The notes under the pieces: generated by a model | Seen by the model: the letters and a program-made list of their open reading frames with translations, nothing else | What the model was told of the DNA's origin: nothing | Database searches by the model: none | Source of the DNA: Paucilactobacillus hokkaidonensis JCM 18461 | GTDB lineage: Bacteria; Bacillota; Bacilli; Lactobacillales; Lactobacillaceae | Assembly: GCF_000829395.1 (NCBI RefSeq) | Contig: NZ_AP014680.1 | Span: forward strand, 124,001 to 188,000 | Direction of reading: 5' to 3' | Length of the DNA stretch: 64,000 nt | In this document: in pieces, positions 60,944-64,000 of the stretch | How the letters are laid out: the number at the start of each line of letters is the position of its first letter | Numbering within the stretch: the first letter of the stretch is position 1 | Translations under genes and position numbers: made by a program

Positions 60944-62413
60944 ATGAGCGACAATCAAACTACGGAGCACCATCGTGAACCGTCGATGCCTCAAAAAATG
61001 ACAGATGCTAACTATAGTAAGCAAATTCCAGTTAGCCAAAAGATAGCATATGGATTTGGTGACTTTGGTAATGGGTTCATGTTCGATTTAGGGCAAGCCT
61101 ATCTAACTAAGTTCTGGACTGATGCAGCTGGAATCGGCGCTGGTATTGTTGCAGGTATCTTCGCATTTACTAAAATATTTGATGCCTTTATGGATCCAAT
61201 TGCTGGATCAATTATTGATAATCGTAAGAATATTGGGCCGCAAGGTAAATTTCGGCCAACGATGATGTTTTCAGCGATAATTCTAGGTATTATGACCGTG
61301 ATTACGTTCACCATGCCAATGGGATTATCATCAACGGGTAAAGTTATTTACGCATATGCTGCTTACATGATTTGGGGCTTGGTATATTCATTTACCAATG
61401 ATCCTTATGGGTCACTTGCTTCAGTAATGTCGCGTAACCCGCAAGATCGTAGTTTTATGGCAACATCGCGGCAGGTTGGTTCTGTCGCAGCACAATTTAT
61501 TGCCGGGGTTGCATTTATTCCACTGATGGAATTACTAGGTGGAGGTATGGGTAGTGGTAACGAACGTCATGGTTATTTCTGGGCTGCCGCAATTTTCGCG
61601 GTACTTGGAGTAGTAATGTTCTTGATTTGTTTCTTAGGAACAAAAGAGAATGTTAAGGTTCACCGTGACACCGCTGCTAAGCCTGAAGGATTTAAAGACT
61701 ATTTCAAAATTGTCTTTACCAATGGTCCATTGTTTGCAATCATTTTGATGACATTGTTCACTATTTCAGCAATGAATACGAACAACACGATGATGGTTTA
61801 CTTTGCTCAATATAATTTAGGTAATATTAATTATCAACCACTTGTTAACTCAATTATGATGGGTGTTTCAATTATTGGGATTTTCTCGATTCCAATACTG
61901 ACAAAATGGTTTGGTAAGAAAAAAGTTACTGTTGTTTGTTTAGTAATTAGTGGTGTTGCTAACCTGCTTAACTTTGCGCTACCAACTAATCCAGTTACAT
62001 TTATTGTTTTGATTACGATTGGTTATACAGCATTATGTATTCCTAATGGGATTACATGGGCATATGTTTCTGACGTAATTGATTATGGTGAATGGCACAC
62101 TGGAATGCGTAAAGAAGCAATTACGTATGCCGCATTTAACTTCTCACGTAAATTGGCCCAATCATTAGCTGCTATTGTTAGTGCCGGAATTCTTGCTGTC
62201 ACTGGCTACATTGCTAATGGTCACCAATCTTCAAGTACTTTACTTGGTATTAAAGGCGCTATGACGCTTTATCCTGGTGCATGTATGATTATTGCCGCTT
62301 TTGTCATCGGATTCCTGTACAAGTTGAACGACGAAAGGTTCAAGAAAGTTGCTACAGATCTTGATAATGGCAAATGGGAAAAAGGTAACATTGGCGACAA
62401 AGATACTAAGTAG
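60944..62413 (+). CDS. GPH-family symporter 3, probably hexuronide/hexuronate
   Basis: 489 residues, 12 TM segments, with a 30-residue polar N-terminal extension. Landmarks: GFGDFGNGFMFDLGQAYLTKFW, FTKIFDAFMDPIAGSIIDNRK, FTNDPYGSLASVMSRNPQDRS, YVSDVIDYGEWHTGMRKEAI. Only distantly like the other two symporters. Its operon partner is UxaE, so glucuronides, galacturonides or oligouronides are the likely cargo. ATG after AGGGAG. Confidence 0.88.
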   Translation: MSDNQTTEHHREPSMPQKMTDANYSKQIPVSQKIAYGFGDFGNGFMFDLGQAYLTKFWTDAAGIGAGIVAGIFAFTKIFDAFMDPIAGSIIDNRKNIGPQGKFRPTMMFSAIILGIMTVITFTMPMGLSSTGKVIYAYAAYMIWGLVYSFTNDPYGSLASVMSRNPQDRSFMATSRQVGSVAAQFIAGVAFIPLMELLGGGMGSGNERHGYFWAAAIFAVLGVVMFLICFLGTKENVKVHRDTAAKPEGFKDYFKIVFTNGPLFAIILMTLFTISAMNTNNTMMVYFAQYNLGNINYQPLVNSIMMGVSIIGIFSIPILTKWFGKKKVTVVCLVISGVANLLNFALPTNPVTFIVLITIGYTALCIPNGITWAYVSDVIDYGEWHTGMRKEAITYAAFNFSRKLAQSLAAIVSAGILAVTGYIANGHQSSSTLLGIKGAMTLYPGACMIIAAFVIGFLYKLNDERFKKVATDLDNGKWEKGNIGDKDTK

Positions 62414-62451
62414 TTGTTGGTTTGTTTTAAAAAATTTGGAGGTAATAGGAA

Positions 62452-64000
62452 ATGGATACAAAAAAATTAGTAGCAGATGTTCAAGAAATTTTAGCTGCAA
62501 ATGGTGATTTTTCGAACTTAAGCGATAAAGAAGTTTACGCACCATCAATTCAAGTGGACCGTAAAAATGTTTACTTCATTCTTCATGAAGATGGAAAAAA
62601 ATGTTTAGTTGCTTGTGAGAGTGGCAATACAGTTGGTGATTTTGATGCAGTTGCTACTGAAGATGCTGGTAACGGCAAAACATTAGTTGTTGCAGAGTTG
62701 AACCAAAAGAATAATGAAGCAATTAGTAGTCGTTTTCCATGGGTTAAACCTATCTCACGTCACGGTTACAAATATACATTTGGGTTAGGTGATCGTCTAG
62801 GAACTGCTTCCAACGCACATCTACGTTTATTCAAAGGACGCGGAATTTTCCCTATCTTGGCTCAACAATCAATTCGTGAATTACTATTAACTGACCGGAC
62901 TGAATTAGACGTTGTTCAATCAGCATCATGGGCTGTCTTTGAAGAAGGATACACAACTGGCTGGGGCGCTGATGGTGACCACGTTAAGGAACCTTACGAA
63001 GTTGAATATGCTGTCGAAAGTGGTTGCACAATGATCACATTGGATGCTACCAAGAAGATTCATAACGAAATTGCTGATTTATCTGACTCAGAGTTGGATG
63101 CTAAATTCAATGCTTTGGATCCTGAATTTGTTACTCGTTTCAATAATGACTATCTTGATAAGACATTCAAAATTGGTGATAACTCAGAAGTACACTTCGA
63201 CAAAAAAGATGTTGAACAATCAGTTTTGATTTACTTTGATGCTGTTGTCTATGCAACATATATCTACCATCGTTTCGTTGTTCCAAATAACTTGGACTTT
63301 GAAATTTCAATGGATGAAACTATTGTTCCAACAACACCAGCAAACCATTACTTCTTTGCTAATGAATTGAAGAATAACAACATTACTCCAGAAACAATTG
63401 CACCTAAATTCTATGGCGAGTTCCAAAAGGCAATTGATTATATTGGTGATTTGGATCGCTTCGAACGTGAATATATTGTTCATGAAAGCATTGCCGAAAC
63501 ATTTGGCTACCGTTTGAGTATTCACTCAGGTTCAGATAAATTATCTGTTTACCCAATTATTGGTCGTCTTTCAAAGAAAAATGGTTGGCATGTTAAGACA
63601 GCTGGTACTAACTGGTTGGAAGCATTACGTGTTATTGCCAAGGAAGATCCTAAATTGATGCAAGAAATTTACAAGTATTCATTTGATAATTTGGCTGATG
63701 TTAAACCATTCTACGTATTCCACGCTGAACAGAGCAACTCACCAAAACCAGAAACCATCAATGATAGTAATGTTATGTCATTATTGACAGACGACAATCC
63801 TCGTCAAATTTTGCATACAATGTATGGAAATGTTTTGAACTATCAAGAAAGCTTCAAGTATGTTTACCGTGATCGTTTCTTTGATACTTTGAACAAACAT
63901 CAAGATGAATACGATGACTTCTTGAACCGTCATATTTCTGAACATATTGATTTGTTACAAGGCAAAGCTGCAACTAAAGAAGAAGTCAAAGCTAAGTACG
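62452..64000 (+). CDS. uxaE: Tagaturonate epimerase UxaE (cut by window end)
   Basis: Open from ATG 62452 (after TTGGAGG) to the window end, 516 codons without stop. It resembles the Thermotoga TM0440/UxaE family: SRFPWVKPISRHGYKYTFGLGDRLG, HLRLFKGRGIFPILAQQSIREL, FEREYIVHESIAETFGYRLSIHSGSDKLSVYP with His/Asp residues likely to bind metal, and KTAGTNWLEALRV. The enzyme interconverts tagaturonate and fructuronate, letting galacturonate and glucuronate enter one pathway. It is 38 bases after symporter 3, in one operon. Confidence 0.88.
   Translation, partial: MDTKKLVADVQEILAANGDFSNLSDKEVYAPSIQVDRKNVYFILHEDGKKCLVACESGNTVGDFDAVATEDAGNGKTLVVAELNQKNNEAISSRFPWVKPISRHGYKYTFGLGDRLGTASNAHLRLFKGRGIFPILAQQSIRELLLTDRTELDVVQSASWAVFEEGYTTGWGADGDHVKEPYEVEYAVESGCTMITLDATKKIHNEIADLSDSELDAKFNALDPEFVTRFNNDYLDKTFKIGDNSEVHFDKKDVEQSVLIYFDAVVYATYIYHRFVVPNNLDFEISMDETIVPTTPANHYFFANELKNNNITPETIAPKFYGEFQKAIDYIGDLDRFEREYIVHESIAETFGYRLSIHSGSDKLSVYPIIGRLSKKNGWHVKTAGTNWLEALRVIAKEDPKLMQEIYKYSFDNLADVKPFYVFHAEQSNSPKPETINDSNVMSLLTDDNPRQILHTMYGNVLNYQESFKYVYRDRFFDTLNKHQDEYDDFLNRHISEHIDLLQGKAATKEEVKAKY

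Noticed and set aside
63044-63525. Short frames on both strands near the window end
   Set aside because: They are alternative frames of uxaE, which stays open from 62452 to 64000.
1-64000. CRISPR array
   Set aside because: No regularly spaced direct repeats were seen, and no cas genes.
1-64000. Intact prophage
   Set aside because: Only a dead integrase at the tRNA; no capsid, terminase, replication or lysis genes.

Overview
The window looks like a low-GC member of the Lactobacillaceae. Intergenic DNA is AT-rich, AGGAGG-type ribosome binding sites are strong, and TTG/GTG starts are common. Typical lactobacillar genes include PepO, an NAD-type formate dehydrogenase of the kind known from the L. 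buchneri group, GPH-family pentoside transporters, GH43 beta-xylosidases, flavocytochrome-c-type fumarate reductase, ECF vitamin transport and PnuC. I cannot fix the species. Four parS-like ParB sites lie between 3.2 and 27.7 kb, so this part is probably in the origin-proximal part of the chromosome, although no dnaA/oriC is present.

Layout. 0-7.2 kb: an IS66 tail, a drug exporter, a PatB/MalY C-S lyase, a complete IS4-family element with target duplication, and a PLD-nuclease/ATPase gene that the IS has cut off from its promoter and that also carries a frameshift. 7.5-16 kb: formate dehydrogenase with an unusual coenzyme-binding residue, a DHA2 exporter/TetR pair with two matching operators, an SDR/MerR pair with a 19-bp-spacer promoter, a GcvH-like lipoyl protein, an EamA exporter, a VanX-like dipeptidase and Ogt. 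16.2-20.3 kb: tRNA-Arg followed by a decayed integrated element: dead integrase, ISL3 and ISLre2 remnants, an att remnant, and two small loci with the layout of par/Fst type I toxin-antitoxin systems. 20.3-30.6 kb: YefM-YoeB, a MATE exporter with an apparent ATT start, nnrE, a choloylglycine-hydrolase relative, a run of unknown small genes, a DNA glycosylase, and a MoxR ATPase/DUF2201 VWA/98-aa operon. 30.6-41.2 kb: housekeeping and transport genes (two NCS2 purine permeases, one behind a guanine-class riboswitch; PepO, MenG, NhaC, a macrodomain protein, pyridoxal kinase plus ECF S-component, CsbD) and a DinJ/PemK-like toxin-antitoxin pair. 41.3-64 kb: an accessory carbohydrate region.

The carbohydrate region has two parallel modules of GPH transporter plus GH43 beta-xylosidase, one beside an AraC regulator (41.3-45.7 kb) and one beside a LacI regulator (56.1-60.4 kb). 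A third GPH transporter is followed by tagaturonate epimerase UxaE, which runs off the window end. cre-like and LacI-type palindromes sit at all three promoters. Together they suggest uptake and hydrolysis of xylo-oligosaccharides and hexuronates from plant cell walls. Between the modules are redox/transport genes, a small alarmone synthetase and GreA.

The most unusual feature is a seven-copy family of nested hairpin/cloverleaf repeats. Its 14-bp closing stem has different sequences in different copies but remains complementary. Other points of interest are the two type I toxin-antitoxin loci, a 28-aa cysteine-rich peptide encoded between xylan transporter and xylosidase, a perfect 48-bp palindrome, and the IS-silenced PLD-ATPase.
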